Source: Cordia subcordata | Taxonomy: Eukaryota > Streptophyta > Magnoliopsida > Boraginales > Cordiaceae | Assembly (NCBI GenBank): GCA_028554755.1 | Contig: JAPTOF010000001.1 | Coordinates: 35,979,501 to 36,043,500, forward strand | Reading direction: 5' to 3' | Length of the DNA stretch: 64,000 bases | Part shown: in pieces, positions 26,591 through 38,566 of the stretch | How the letters are laid out: every line of letters begins with the position of its first letter | How positions within the stretch are numbered: position 1 is the stretch's first letter | Made by a program: the position numbers and the translations under genes | Notes under the pieces: model-generated | Told to the model about the DNA's origin: nothing | What the model saw: the letters and a program-made list of their open reading frames with translations, nothing else | Database searches by the model: none

Positions 26591-27302
26591 GTGAGAATGC
26601 AATTTTCCCCCATGAAGTTTTATTTTTACTCATTATATTAAGTTATAACAAACAATGCCTTATCTTAATTATTCTTCTAATTTTTTTATATTTTTAAATT
26701 GTTAGTTCATTATGAAAATTATACTTTGAGTTAAAAACAACTAATTATATATATATATGTATATATATATATAGACATATACATATACATACATATATAT
26801 TTGTATATATATACAAACACATAGATACATGTACAAGAAGATTTTATTTAAATCTTTTCTTAATTTTTTACAATAATTTTTTTTAATTTTAAACAGTTAG
26901 TTGATGTAAAATAGAATGCATTAGGATTGAAAAAAAAATGTTTTAATTTTAGATGTATATATTAAAAAAAATTTATTTGAAAGTGAATTTAATTTTTCTC
27001 TTACGTGTATAGGGCAATTTTTGTAAAATAAGTAGCTTTTCATCTTTTTCTTTTTATTTTGAAATTATTTTCTGTGATTTTTATTTTATTATTGAATGAT
27101 TCTATCAATTTTTTTGTCTACTACTTTTCTTTTTCTTTTCTTTTCCTTTTTGGATTATTTTAAAAAAAAAGATGCCTTAAATTAATAATATAAGACTTTA
27201 TTTGGCAAAATTAAAGTCATGGAGGAATATGGGTAAAAATAAAATTTCATGGAGGAGTTTGGGATTTATGCTATAACTCATGGAGGAAAATGTCTTTCTC
27301 TT
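26591..27302. mobile_element. Non-autonomous Mutator-like element, 712 bp
   Basis: Flanked by an identical 10-bp direct repeat GTTAATTTGA (26581-26590 and 27303-27312). The left terminus GAGAATGCAATTTTCCCCCA is an inverted match of the right terminus (reverse complement GAGAAAGACATTTTCCTCCA). TCATGGAGGA recurs three times near the right end. The interior is AT-rich with (AT)n/(ATAC)n tracts at 26745-26825 and no protein-coding frame. Confidence 0.75.
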
Positions 27303-27559
27303 GTTAATTTGAACAAAAAACTGTTAGTATACATACTACATTCTACGGGAAAAAAAATAGTTAATTAAACAAATCATAAAAGGTAATGTGTATTTTTTTC
27401 ACTTTAAGGGAGGTCAAAGAACGATTACAATATGCATATAACAAAAGTCGATCATTCGACCACTTATTCTAAAGATGAAGAATATATTACTTGATCACTA
27501 GGCTTTTGGTAACGTGTAATCTACCTTTGCCTTGAGCTAAAATAGAACTTAAATAGTTT

Positions 27560-27742
27560 GTGCGTGCTAGCACCAATGATCCCGTTAAAAAATTTTCATG
27601 TCGTGCCAAATTGCATTGCGATGGCGATGTCTTACGTCTAATCTCATCACACGCCAAACAATTAAAACGGCTAACTCAATTATTTGAAACATCCGAAAAA
27701 AGGTTTCTTGTTTCCATTCTTTGTTTGTTTCTTATTACATAA
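27560..27742 (+). other. Short open frame, unrecognised
   Basis: A 60-codon frame between two mobile elements. It contains a run of ordinary-looking residues but no motif, signal peptide or promoter that I can support. Probably chance. Confidence 0.1.
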
Positions 27743-27820
27743 CGGGAAACTGCTGCTATGTAGATAATGTCAAAAGCCGTGCACTATGAAATCAATGGCG
27801 TACTTTTAATATTTTATATA

Positions 27821-28609
27821 GGGTGAATTGCTCAACTTTTTTTTGTGATTTAACTAATATTTACAATTATCCCTTATGTTTTACAAATTAGCTAATTGAC
27901 TCTCTATGATTTCAACGATAGTGCATACGACCCCCAAAAGTTAACTGTCGTTAGCTTTTTAACGAATTTTAGTAAAATATCATTTTTACCCTTGTTTAAT
28001 CCAATTAAAAAATCTATTTTACCTTCATTTTATTTTAAAATTTTAAAAAAATTTAAAAAGTCTTAAAAAGTCCATTTTGCCCCTAACTTATTAAATAAAA
28101 TATCTATTTTACCTTTATTGTATTTAAAAATAAAAAATTAAATTAAAAAAAACACAAAAAAAAAAAAGAAAACATGAGGGAGTGGGGGTGGGGGCGACGG
28201 GGGTGGCGGAGGTGGTGGGGCGTGGGGGCAGTGGGGGTGGTAGAGGGTGGAGGATGGGGTGAGGGCTGGTGGAGTGGAGGTTGGCAGGGCTGTTGGGGGC
28301 TGGTGGGCTGGGGGTGGCTGGGGTTGGGGTTGGGGTGGTGTCTTTTTTTTTAATTTAATTACTTTTTTATTTTTTAAACAAATTAAAGATAAAAAATTTT
28401 ATTTAATGCATTTATCATGAAAAAACAAAGTAAAATTGCACAAGCCAAGCGTGTATGTCAAAAAACGTTATTTTAGAAGGAAAAATTAATAGAGGGAGTC
28501 TATGTCCACCCTCATTAAAACTAAAAGGGGGGACTCAGATAATTTCGTAACCACAAGGTATTATTGTGCACATTTGTTAAACCACAGGGAGAAATTGAGT
28601 AATTCACCC
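27821..28609. mobile_element. Non-autonomous Mutator-like element with a G-rich core, 789 bp
   Basis: Termini GGGTGAATTGCTCAA and TTGAGTAATTCACCC are inverted repeats. The arms continue degenerately (TTTACAAATTAGC at left; GTTTAACAAATGTGC in the reverse complement at right). A 9-bp direct repeat flanks it: TTTTATATA (27812-27820) and TTTTGTATA (28610-28618), one mismatch. No transposase. The middle (28173-28343) is an unusual G-rich block. Confidence 0.75.
28173..28343 (+). repeat. G-rich minisatellite-like block
   Basis: About 170 bp in which the plus strand is mostly G with scattered T, C and A, built on variants of GGGGGTGG and GGTGGGGGC. It sits in a strongly AT-rich setting, bordered by A-rich and T-rich tracts. 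Dense runs of three to five Gs give many possible G-quadruplexes on the plus strand. Confidence 0.85.
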
Positions 28610-29257
28610 TTTTGTATATCATATTGGAGCGAGTTTAAAGCAGTTTTGGAGATAAAAAAAAATTAGGACTCTCTACTTACAATAAGTATTTTGATTAACT
28701 TTTAATAAAATTTAAAATTTAAAAAAAAATCAAAAACAAAAAGTTTAAATTCTCAACAAATATTTTTCAAACAAAATTATAAAAAAAAAAATAGAAAAAC
28801 CAATCAAAACAAGCCCATAACCCCATACTTAAATCCGCCCACTAGTCATTCCTACGTACTTTAATCTCAATTGAGGTCATTTGTGTTGGGCAGAGAAAGG
28901 GCCGAAGAACTTCTTGTAATGCTATTAGTTTTTTTTTTTTTTTATGTCATTTTTTAGTCCTTTCCTCCCACCTCTAACTCAATCCTCCTCATTCTCCATG
29001 GAATTTGAATCGAGGAAATGTCATTAAATATATCAAATACAAATTGTATTGGTGAAAACTTTGCGCCAATTTGATAGCTCTTGTATTTATTTGTCCTTCA
29101 TTTTAATGAATTTATTTTCTTTTACCCAAAAAGAAAACAAAAATTAAAAAAGGAAGCTGGACAGGGTGAGAAATAGATCTTGACTGCATCTAACTTTGCG
29201 AAAAGCTATGCAAAATTGAGGGGCTTAGAGTCCCGCCAAATTTCTAATTAAGCAAAA

Positions 29258-29514
29258 AATGATTCGGTCGCTGAATTTAGCTACCGACGGATCGGTAGCT
29301 AATATCGGTAGCTAAACTAGTCGCTAAAAACTTTGTGACTGATACACACACATTAATTTAGCTACCGCGCTTTTCTTTTTAGCGGTCGAAAATTTCAATT
29401 TAGCGACCAGGCCGTTAGCGACCACCTACTTCGGTCGCTAACTCTTTTTAGCAACCGATTTTGCAATTTAGTAATCGATTTTGGCGATAGCAAAAAACCT
29501 TTTTTTCTAGTAGT
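29258..29514. mobile_element. CACTA (En/Spm-type) transposon terminus with subterminal repeats
   Basis: Ends CCTTTTTTTCTAGTAGT, close to the reverse complement of the usual CACTACTAGAAA terminus; the final base is changed (TAGTAGTA rather than TAGTAGTG). Inside it are at least ten variants of TTAGC(G/T)ACC / GGTCGCTAA in both orientations, as expected of CACTA subterminal transposase-binding arrays. No matching opposite terminus was found, so this is a solo end or a small deleted copy. Confidence 0.65.
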
Positions 29515-30009
29515 ATTCATTATGTAAAAGATGTAATTAATTGAAAAGTGAATAATACAAAGCAAAAATAAAACCACAAAAAAGAGACAAAATGTCTCCT
29601 TGCCTTGTTGGTCAAGGTAACTACTAGTTAATATCTTTTAACTTTGTGGGCCTCCCTCTAAATTATTGCCAACATAATCAACGGAATAGGTTAGTACTTA
29701 AAGCTAAAGGGAATGTAAAGAAATAAATCTTCTTATATTTCTTTTTCTAAGCAAAGAAATAAATCTTCATAATTAACCAAACTAACTTTAGTTAGTTAAA
29801 ATATTAATCACCGATCGGATCTAATTAAGGTTATTGTTCAATCGAATTTGAATTTTTTTCCCTTATCACTACGTATCCCAATGACTAGTTGGTAAAATCC
29901 TTTCACATTGGATGATTGAGATCAACACCACCGCCAATAACAACAACAACAACAATAACAATAAAGAAAAATGAAAGTTATAAAAGAGAAAAGAGGAGAA
30001 AAACCAAAA

Positions 30010-30120
30010 TTCTAAAATATATGGATGAGATCGATTAATTTATAATATGGATTGGATAGGTAAGGTTTTACCTTATAGTCACTTGGAGACACCGATAACT
30101 AGACGAGGATTCTAAATATA
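30010..30120. repeat. Dispersed repeat copy 1
   Basis: Contains TTTACCTTATAGTCACTTGG, AGACACCGATAACTAGAC and GAGGATTC. Related copies at 33955-34110 and 34240-34395 carry TCATCTTATAGTCACTC / GACACCCATTGCTAGG and GACACCAATAACTAGGAC. No terminal structure is evident. Confidence 0.55.
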
Positions 30121-30882
30121 ATCTTTGATTAAAATACGTAATTTAACACGCATATAAATATTTAATTTCCAATAGAGGTTAATTAATTTTTTAAAATAAT
30201 AAATATCCTTATTTCTAAAAAAAACTTGGGGTCAGTGGTAGCTGAATCTTCCCGTGCTTTCTAGTCTCTAAATTTAGTCGGCATACCACCAAAAGTGTTT
30301 AATTTTGTGATGCAATAATCAGAACAAATATTTGTTGACCTTCAGTAAGACGGTCTTAATTACCTTTTAATTTAATTAATTGGATTTTATTAGCAATTAA
30401 CACTTAAAATTGAATATGTTGCGTTGTTACTAACATTCATTATGCAGTGGTCCATGAGATCAATGGCAATGCTTAATTAATAGGAGTGTGTTTGTGTTGG
30501 CATGATGTTTATGCATGTTACCTTTTGTGCAGGATAAGTTTTTTTTTTCCTTTTTCTCTTTTTCTTTTTCTTTTTTTTTTAAAAGAAAATATTTGGAAGA
30601 TGTTTTTATGTTACTCACGCGTGAAATGTTTGTAATGATGGAAGACACTTGGTTTGTAACATGCAAAAAGAGATAATATTGCATATCCCCCAAAAAAGTG
30701 GCCAACATGTAAGGGCTCTAAAAAGCTAATTAATGCTTTCAAATTTAACTCGAGAAATGAGTTTATAAAAAAGTATAATCATTTTAAGGAGGCTTCCAAA
30801 AGTTTCATTTCAAAATGCATAACAACTCATGAATAGAGATTTAATTTAACATCCATTTGCTTAGGGCGTCGTTTTTTGTTTT

Positions 30883-31362
30883 TTGTTTTTATATGTTAAA
30901 GTTTTAAATAAATTTACTACGAGATTGAGACATCTTTTTTTGTTTAAGATGAAACAAATTAACTCTGTCATTAGATGGAGTTGGCTTTATAAATTTGAGA
31001 ATGACACTCTTTTATTAAGTGTTGTTTCTTCTATTAATTTCGTATACGTAAAATCATATTTGAGTGTATAAATCTTATACATATCAACGTTCCTTTTACC
31101 ATTCAGCTTGGGACCACTTTTTTGTTTCGTTAATGTTATTAAACTTATTACGAGATTGAGACAATTTTATTTTTTTTGTTTCAAAAAGAAAATAAATCAA
31201 ACCTATTATTAGATGGAGTTGGGTTTGTAAAGTTGAGAACGTCACTCTTTCTTTTACCGTCATCTCCTCTATTAATTCTATATATGTAAAATCTTATTCG
31301 ACCGTATATATCTTATAATACATATCATTGTTCCTATTTAGGCATTCAACTAGGCATCACCG
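30883..31362. repeat. Two-copy tandem duplication, about 235 bp per unit
   Basis: The units at 30883-31118 and 31119-31362 align through TACGAGATTGAGACA, TTAGATGGAGTTGG, GAGAA(T/C)G(A/T)CACTCTT, CTCTATTAATT/TTCTATTAATT and GTAAAATC.TATT. They are diverged by substitutions and small indels, so the duplication is not recent. Confidence 0.75.
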
Positions 31363-31621
31363 CTAGCTCATGCTAAAAGAGCCAAGACAGGAAATTAATT
31401 GACAAAGGAGATGTTTGGCCTTGTTTTGCAAAGGACGAAATAATTTGTAATCACTTGTTGTTTAAGTTAGGGAAAAATGCAAGCCATTTCACAACAATTT
31501 GTTCGAGCATTTGAGTTGTTTGAGAATTAAGACAGAACTAGTTTATGGGATTCTTCAAGTTGCTTGAAACTGAGAATTCTATATGATCTTTCCAAATATC
31601 TAGATCTCAAACACAACACAC

Positions 31622-31668
<47 letters not shown>

Positions 31669-31671
31669 ATG

Positions 31672-32268
31672 CTGTGGCGGAGCCAAGACCCTGAAGTCAG
31701 GGAGAGCACATAAATTTTTTATGAAAAATTTAAAAATTAATTATAAAAATATATAATAATTAATATAATAATAATATTTTAATACACTAAAAATATAAGT
31801 AAATAATTATAATAATCGTAAATAGAACTACACTTTATAATAGTCCTCTCACATAACTTTATATTTTGAAATTATTAAATATTCAATTTGCAGTCAAAGT
31901 TAATTACTAAAAATATCTTTCTTTATATAAGTGAACATTCAATCTATTGTTGTGCTATTTTTTTTATTCTTCTCTTCTTCTTTTTTTTCTTTTCTTGCTT
32001 GTTTTTTATTTTCTTGATTTTCATAAAGTGACAAATTACAAATATTTTTTTTTCTCCTGAATTTATTTTTGGCTAAAACCAAAAAACAATAATAATAATT
32101 TTTTTTATTACGATCATGAAAGGGTATACTCTAGTTATGAGAGAGTGTACTTCATATAATTTAACCTCCTATTATAAAATAAAAATAAAAACGATAGTTA
32201 TAATTTTTTTCCCCAAAAATCCAGGGGTGCCTGGACCCCCCTCTGGGCCTAATGTGGCTCCGCCACTG
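31672..32268. mobile_element. Non-autonomous hAT-like element, 597 bp
   Basis: Ends CTGTGGCGGAGCCAA at left and GTGGCTCCGCCACTG at right (inverted, one base differing in the first few). An 8-bp direct repeat, ATTGTATG (31664-31671) and ATTGTACG (32269-32276), one mismatch, fits hAT insertion. The interior is AT-rich and noncoding. The left TSD abuts an (AT)n tract at 31632-31665. Confidence 0.7.
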
Positions 32269-33218
32269 ATTGTACGTATATACGGATAAGTTACGCTAGT
32301 ATGATTAGAGAACTGATGATAGTTTGGAAATAATTGAACATCAAGCACGAGGAATTGTGTTGCATACCATCACTGAAAAAAATTAAATATGAAAAAGTAT
32401 GTACGTTTTGAATTAAGAGCAGAAACGAAAAAAAAAATTAATATATATATATGTGTGTGTATGTATGTATATATCAAGAATAACACAATTATCAAGATGG
32501 AAAAGACAAGTATTTACATTCAGAACAAGAATGCCAAAAAAATGATGATTGAAAGAACATCACCAAATTAAAGTATTTACCATGTTTCAATAAATAATTA
32601 AATTCTTTTTTTAGTATTAGTTCTTTTAGGTACAAAGAACACGATGCTAGTTTTGACAGAAATGAGTGGTATAACAATGTTGCATACTCGATTTTAGTAG
32701 TAAAATAACTGATCTGATAAACTGCTTCTCATACGTGCCATCACAAAGAAACAATTATTAATGAATTCTCTTTATCTCGATCTGCTTCGTATGGTTGTGT
32801 ATTCTTTTTTGTTACTTTTAAGAAGATCTTGGGATAGTACAATGAAGATAAGCTAAAATACTGTCGAAAAAAAAAAAGGATTCATGGGATCATATAAGGT
32901 ATTCTTAAAAATCCTAAAAACATGCATGCATGTCATGCCCTCCTCCAACCCCTAACAGAAAACAATATCTTAAACCATACACTAATTTTTTTTATTTATT
33001 TTTTTGGGTAAAACATGCGCTAATAATTGACGGGTGCAAACACACAACTCAGTCCAGTCTGGACACCCAAATCCCTCCGATTCCCCTCATTAACCTCCGC
33101 CGAGACTTCCGCCAATTGATTCCACTTCCCAACAACAATCACCTCGTGTGGTCGGATTTGAATTCCCTCGTCATTATTGGTATCATCAGGTGACGAGGGA
33201 GCGATATTATATTTATTG

Positions 33219-33932
33219 AGGGACGAACCTAGAATAAAATATTTGAGAGGCTAAATATAAATAGTCATAAAATTTTAAAAAGTGTAAAGATATTTATTAC
33301 TATAGTCTCAAATATAAAAATGAAAGGAGAAAAATACCAAGAAAAAATCTATGTAAAAAGGAGTATAGAATTAGTGCACACGCATATATCCTCCACCAAT
33401 CCAAAATTGAAAGGAGGAATACACCAAGAAAAATCTGTGCAGACAAAGTGCTGAAACGCTTAAAGAAGATATATTGCCAAGTGCCAAAACATTGCCACTA
33501 CAAAGCTGTAAATCACCTCTTGACCTCTCAAGTCTCTAGAACTACCTCAGGCTCACAGCAAAGGGATAATTTAGAATTTTAGATGAAGTCTCCATACAGA
33601 CTCTGATTTTTGTGAAATAAAAATGGAAAAAATAAAATACGAAAAGTTAATGGTAATTTATAAAGATATCAATTTTCTAAAAAAATAAATTACCATTTAT
33701 TAAATTATATTTCCTTTTCTTTTTGTGGAGTATTAAATTAAATTTCCTATCTAAAGAAAAGATCACCATTTATGGTTTATGATTTACGTGTTCAATGTTC
33801 TTTCCTCAAAATGGGACGGGGGCCAATACAAGTTATTAATTTATAATAAAAATTATAAGGGGAAATAAAACTTTGGGGGGGGGGGGGGAGTGGGCGCTAG
33901 GGCCCCTCTAACACTAAAGGTAGTTCGTCCCT
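33219..33932. mobile_element. Non-autonomous inverted-repeat element, 714 bp, with 9-bp TSD
   Basis: Left terminus AGGGACGAACCTAG and right terminus AGTTCGTCCCT are inverted repeats. ATATTTATT occurs as an exact direct repeat on both sides (33209-33217 and 33933-33941), suggesting a Mutator-like or, read as 8 bp, a hAT insertion. Near the right end a run of twelve or more Gs precedes AGTGGGCGCTAGGGCCCC. No coding frame. Confidence 0.75.
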
Positions 33933-33954
33933 ATATTTATTCATATCAAATTGG

Positions 33955-34395
33955 AAAAGAAGGAAATATAAAGATAAATGAAAATGGGAAAGAAATTTCG
34001 AATTTAAAATTACATGGTTGAGGTTAATGGCTTATGAATTAAAAGGATGAGTTTCATCTTATAGTCACTCGTAGACACCCATTGCTAGGAAAGGATCCTA
34101 ATATATAAATTCAACACTCTACCCCTTTCCTCTCCACTCTCATATTTGAATCATATCATAGTCATTAGTGTCTTCGAGTGACTTGAAGGTAGATCCATCT
34201 CCATTCAAATTAGATGATTTGTGATTCAGAGAATTTTTCTAAAAAAGGAAAGAAATATAAAAAAACAAGAAAATGGGAGAAAATTTGAAAATTTAAAGTT
34301 ACATGGTTGAAATTAATTATTTATAATATAAATAGATTGGATTTATCTCCTAGATACTGAAAGACACCAATAACTAGGACAAAATCCTGATTCCT
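33955..34395. repeat. Dispersed repeat copies 2 and 3, direct
   Basis: The segments 33955-34110 and 34240-34395 share GGAAA(T/G)ATAAA, GAAAATGGGA, AA(A/T)TTACATGGTTGA and GACACC.AT..CTAGGA in the same order. They are related to the copy at 30010-30120. Confidence 0.6.
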
Positions 34396-35424
34396 ATCCC
34401 AACCGCCTTTTATTCTTCCCAAGGTAATTAAATTTGGAATTAGCTAAAGTCCGCAAACAAAAATCCCGAATTTGTCTTTGAATTCATCTTCAATAAGATC
34501 ACATTAAATTTGTCCTAAAGTTAAAAATTTTGTGCTACCATAGCACATCCTAGCACATTCTCCTACTCAATCAAAGGCAAGCAATATTCCGACAAAAAAA
34601 AAAAAGGCAAGCAATAGACTAGGTAGGTCACGCCAAACCCATTCAGAAGCTAAAACTTTGTAGAGTGTTCGTGCATTTAATTTTAGCTCTGCGCATACTT
34701 TGACTCAATCCAGAGCCATTGTACAACTGCGGCGGAAGAGTAAAGGTTTGAGCTCAAAATTTTTAGACATAGAGTTGCTATTCAACCCCTCTATTCGATC
34801 TTAAAAGGCAACTTTTAGCTTCGTTAAATTTTCAAATAATTTTGTTGCACATAATACGAATTCTTAGTATGCGTATGTAACAGGTAGAATAAAACATAAC
34901 CTTTCTTCAAAATGTCAAGCATTAACAATAATAAATATTCCTCCAAAAAAAGTAATAAATATCTAACGTCGCCAGGCCAATAATCATGCTTTTGTCATCC
35001 AAAATATGCCAATAATTCTCGATAACATGATTAGGATACTCCAAAATGAATATATGTTTACGTATATGTAGCTAGGCTTTTGGTTTATCAATGCCAACTT
35101 TGTTAATAATTTCCAAATTTTAACTCACTATTAAATACTATTTAATTACTATTATAAAGACGCGAAACCATTTAAAAGAGAACTACGCTTGAATCTCTTT
35201 TGTAAAATCAATATTATCCTTTAATAAGGTAGTGGTCACATTAATAATTTTAGAAGTTTTCGGACTACATTTTATTTAGACTAGTTAAGCATGTTAAATA
35301 TAGATATATGCTTGACCAAGTTATTAAAATTTAACGATGTCTCGCTAATGATAGATCACCAGATTCCTTTATTATTAAGAAATACCATATATTAAAATTC
35401 AAGTAATTTATTGGAATTAAATGG

Positions 35425-35792
35425 GTGTCTTACTTTGTTTATAAGTTGATCAAACCTACTTATAAGTTAAAAAAAAAAAGGTTATATGTTTGGTAATCTT
35501 ACTTACAATCAAGTAAAAATTTAAAAAAAAAATAATAATGTCCTTCCTATCTTTCTTTACCTTTTTATAGACAAACTAATTTAACCAAGTAAAAAAAAAT
35601 TGAGGATCCTTTAAAAACATAAGAAAAGTGTAACATTTATTAATAAAAAAATCCTTTCTAACAAACAAGTGTTACCAAATACATCAATAACTTAACTATA
35701 AGTACTTTTATTCAAACACTTCTTTATTTATTTATCATTTCTATAACTATGAGCAACTTAAAATAAACAAAGCCAAATTGTCTCTAACAACA
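35425..35792. mobile_element. Possible MITE, about 370 bp
   Basis: The left end TGTCTTACTTTGTTTATAAG and the reverse complement of the right end, GACAATTTGGCTTTGTTTAT, are similar over about 25-30 bp with small indels. No clear TSD. AT-rich and noncoding inside. Confidence 0.45.
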
Positions 35793-36307
35793 TTTGATTG
35801 GCTTTACCTTCTCTATATATGAGACAGTCACTTGAGATTCAGAAACATTATCCAAATATTTTGTGTTTGTTTTTGGGATGAACTGCAGAGGCAAGTGTCG
35901 GACCAACACAAAGTACACAATCTCTAATGCGTTTTCTTTTCCTTTTGAAGATAATAAATCATTTTATATAAACATCAAATGAAGAATTTTCTTTTTTGGT
36001 GAACAAGTAAGCCATACCGTAGAAAAGAAATGCAAATTTAAATAAAAATATTAAAAAATTATCATAATTACATAAGCGATACAAAATGTCAACAATCTCT
36101 AATGTGTGTCTGATCACTCTAATCTACATCCAAATTCTACTTCTACGATAATTCATTATTAATTATTGGAAAGCAAAAAAAGGAATAGTAACAAGCTTTT
36201 ACACAAAAAATAGTCCTATTTATAGAAAGTTAACAATTATAAAGTTCAAGATTAATATTACCATCATCTAGAGCACTTATATTCTTTTAGCAGGCTTACT
36301 TGGACAC

Positions 36308-36760
36308 TGTTGGATTGTAGCTCGAGTGTGGAGTCTAAGCCCATACTAAAATTAAGAAAGGGTATTAATGAGAGTTAAAATTCTTGTTATGGTAAAAGTT
36401 TTAATTATGGTAGGATTGATGAGAATAGGAAACCTTTATCTTGGAGGACAAGGAAGTTTCTTTTATAAATAGGACTCTAGCCTTAGTTATTTGAAGAGGT
36501 ATATGTCTTACAATAGGTCTAGATTGAAAGAAAGAGAGAGAGAGAGCTATTGCAAGAACACCGTGAGAGTAGATATAGACTTTTTGAACCGTGCAAAAAG
36601 TCCTATTGAGTATGTAACTCTTTTCCATTAGTGGAGGTTTTTGTAGACGTAAACAAAGGCCTAACCACGTTTATTTGTGTGTTTCCTTTCTTGTTATTAG
36701 TGCTTTAATTCCACTACGTGTGTGTGTGTGCGCCTATTTACACGTCTTAATTTCCTAACA
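36308..36760 (+). repeat. 5' LTR of the copia element
   Basis: Begins TGTTGGATTGTAGCTCGAG and ends TTTCCTAACA. A TATAAATAGG box at about 36473 suggests the element's own promoter. Aligns throughout with 38567-39005. Confidence 0.85.
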
Positions 36761-36762
36761 AG

Positions 36763-36775
36763 TGGTATTAAGAGC
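36763..36775 (+). other. tRNA-Met primer-binding site
   Basis: TGGTATTAAGAGC lies two bases after the left LTR. Plant copia elements usually carry TGGTATCAGAGC here, complementary to the 3' end of initiator tRNA-Met. Confidence 0.8.
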
Positions 36776-37178
36776 TAGGTTGGAGGGAGAACGCTAGTAT
36801 GCACGAAAAAAAAAAAAAGACGCTGGAGAGGAGTTTAAAAAATCCCAGATCTACTGGTCACGTTTGAAGGCCTTTCCGAGTTCTGATTATCAATCTATTT
36901 CTTACTATGTGTTTGTTGGAGTGAGAAGAGTAAGTTCCTAAAATTTTGCAACAATTCGACAGTCAAATTGTGAGCTCCAAGCAGATCAAGTTTTGTGAAT
37001 TTATGGTCAAAAGTCAAATAGACGGTTTGACTAGCTTTGACTGAGGGGTTTTAGGGGTTTGACTGAGTTGGCCGAGGGTTCTTCTACGGTTTTTCGATGT
37101 CCTGAATCCATTTTAAGGGTCAGTTTTGCCAAATCCTTACTAGATTGCTGAGTTTTAGCAAATTTGTGCATAGGAGCC

Positions 37179-38505
37179 ATGACAACGATTGGAACGAAGT
37201 TCAAAATTCCAATGGTCAATGGGAATGTGAACTTCAACTCATGGAGGAACACTATCGAGTACCTTTTGATGCAATAAGGCCTTGATAAAGTTTCAAAAGA
37301 GGTAAAACTGAATTAGGTCAACGATAAGAAGTGGAAGTCCCTACAAAACGAGCTGTAAGTACAATTCAGTTGGCGTTAGCACCGCAAATAAAATGTCATG
37401 TGATTGATTAGACGATGGAGAGCAGTGTGTTCGAAAAGTTGGAGAACATTTATGAGTCGAAGTTGATCACCAACTGATTGTGTTTGAGGATAGAGTTCTA
37501 GTCGTTTAAGATGAAAGAAGGAACCGCTATCCAAGATCACATCAACAAATTCAATGAGCTAGTGGTCAAGCTCATAAGCATTAAGAAGCCTAACAAGAGA
37601 ATTATAGATGAAGAACAAGCGCTTGTACTACTATCTTCCTTGTCAAAGTCGTATGCCGTTTATGAAATCACTCCTCGTCAAGAAGAAGACTCTTGAGCTG
37701 AACGAAGTGACTACACTCTTGAGAGAGAACAAGAGGATGTTGGGAAGAAGTAGTGCGCCTAGTAGAGACTAAGCACGGGTTGTTGAAGGTTTGAATCGAG
37801 AAAGGAGTTCTAGAAGAGAGAATTCTCGCAAAGGTAAATCCAGATCAAAAAGTTTAACTCAGGATGGAAAAAACGATCGAGATTGCTACTATTGCAGAGA
37901 AAAGGGCCATATCCAACTAAGATGTCCTAGATTAAGGGAGGACATGAAAAGCCTTAGAGAGTAAAGATCTATGGGCAAGGAAAAGGACTATGGCAACGAC
38001 TCCGCGAACTTAGGTAAGGGTGACGATAGTGACAGTAGTGAGACTTGTTTGATGGCGGTAAACGGGAACGTTAATGGAGACTCGAGGAAGAGAACTGACT
38101 GAGTGTTGGATTCAGCGGGAATGTTTCATATTTGTAATGACAGAGCTAGATTTGACACTTTGCTTTTAGGGAAGAAGCTTGGATACATCACTCTTGAGAA
38201 CAACCAGAAGACGAAGGTTGCACACATTGGAAGAGTTCACCTGAGGCTCAACAATGGTAGTATCAAGACCGTCTCCAATGTGAGGTATGTGCTGTCTTGT
38301 GTGTCAAAAATGATTTCTCTGGGCGAGTTGGCGTTAAGAGGGTACAAGTACATTGGTGAATGAGACAGCTGCAAAGTGTATTATGGAGAAGAGCTAGTTC
38401 TTCAAAAGAGGAAGAACGAGAAGCATATGTGCTGCTTGTAGGATGTATCGCGCTTAGAGAAGAATGCAACAAGTATGAAGAACCTTAAGTGTAGGCTGAG
38501 AAGAA
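37179..38505 (+). pseudogene. Decayed copia gag plus protease-like region
   Basis: Starts with MTTIGTKFKIPMVNG and FNSWRNTIEYLL, then, after stops and frame changes, FEKLENIY and a 61-codon stretch (37511-37696) with IQDHINKFNELVVKL and LLSSLSKSY, all typical of copia gag (UBN2-type). A CCHC zinc knuckle follows at 37884-37925 (Cys-x2-Cys-x4-His-x4-Cys). The protease-like part at 38103-38363 has VLDSAG in place of the usual LDSGC/LDSGA catalytic segment and then VRYVLSCVSKMISLGEL. It stops about 200 bp before the right LTR, where integrase would begin. The decay is too deep for any product. Confidence 0.85.
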
Positions 38506-38555
38506 AAAAAGAGTGACATTCTCACCTACTATGGCAATTCTTAGCACTTCTCACC

Positions 38556-38564
38556 GTGGGAGAA
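38556..38564 (+). other. Polypurine tract
   Basis: GTGGGAGAA immediately upstream of the right LTR, the expected plus-strand primer site of a plant copia element. Confidence 0.7.
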
Positions 38565-38566
38565 AT

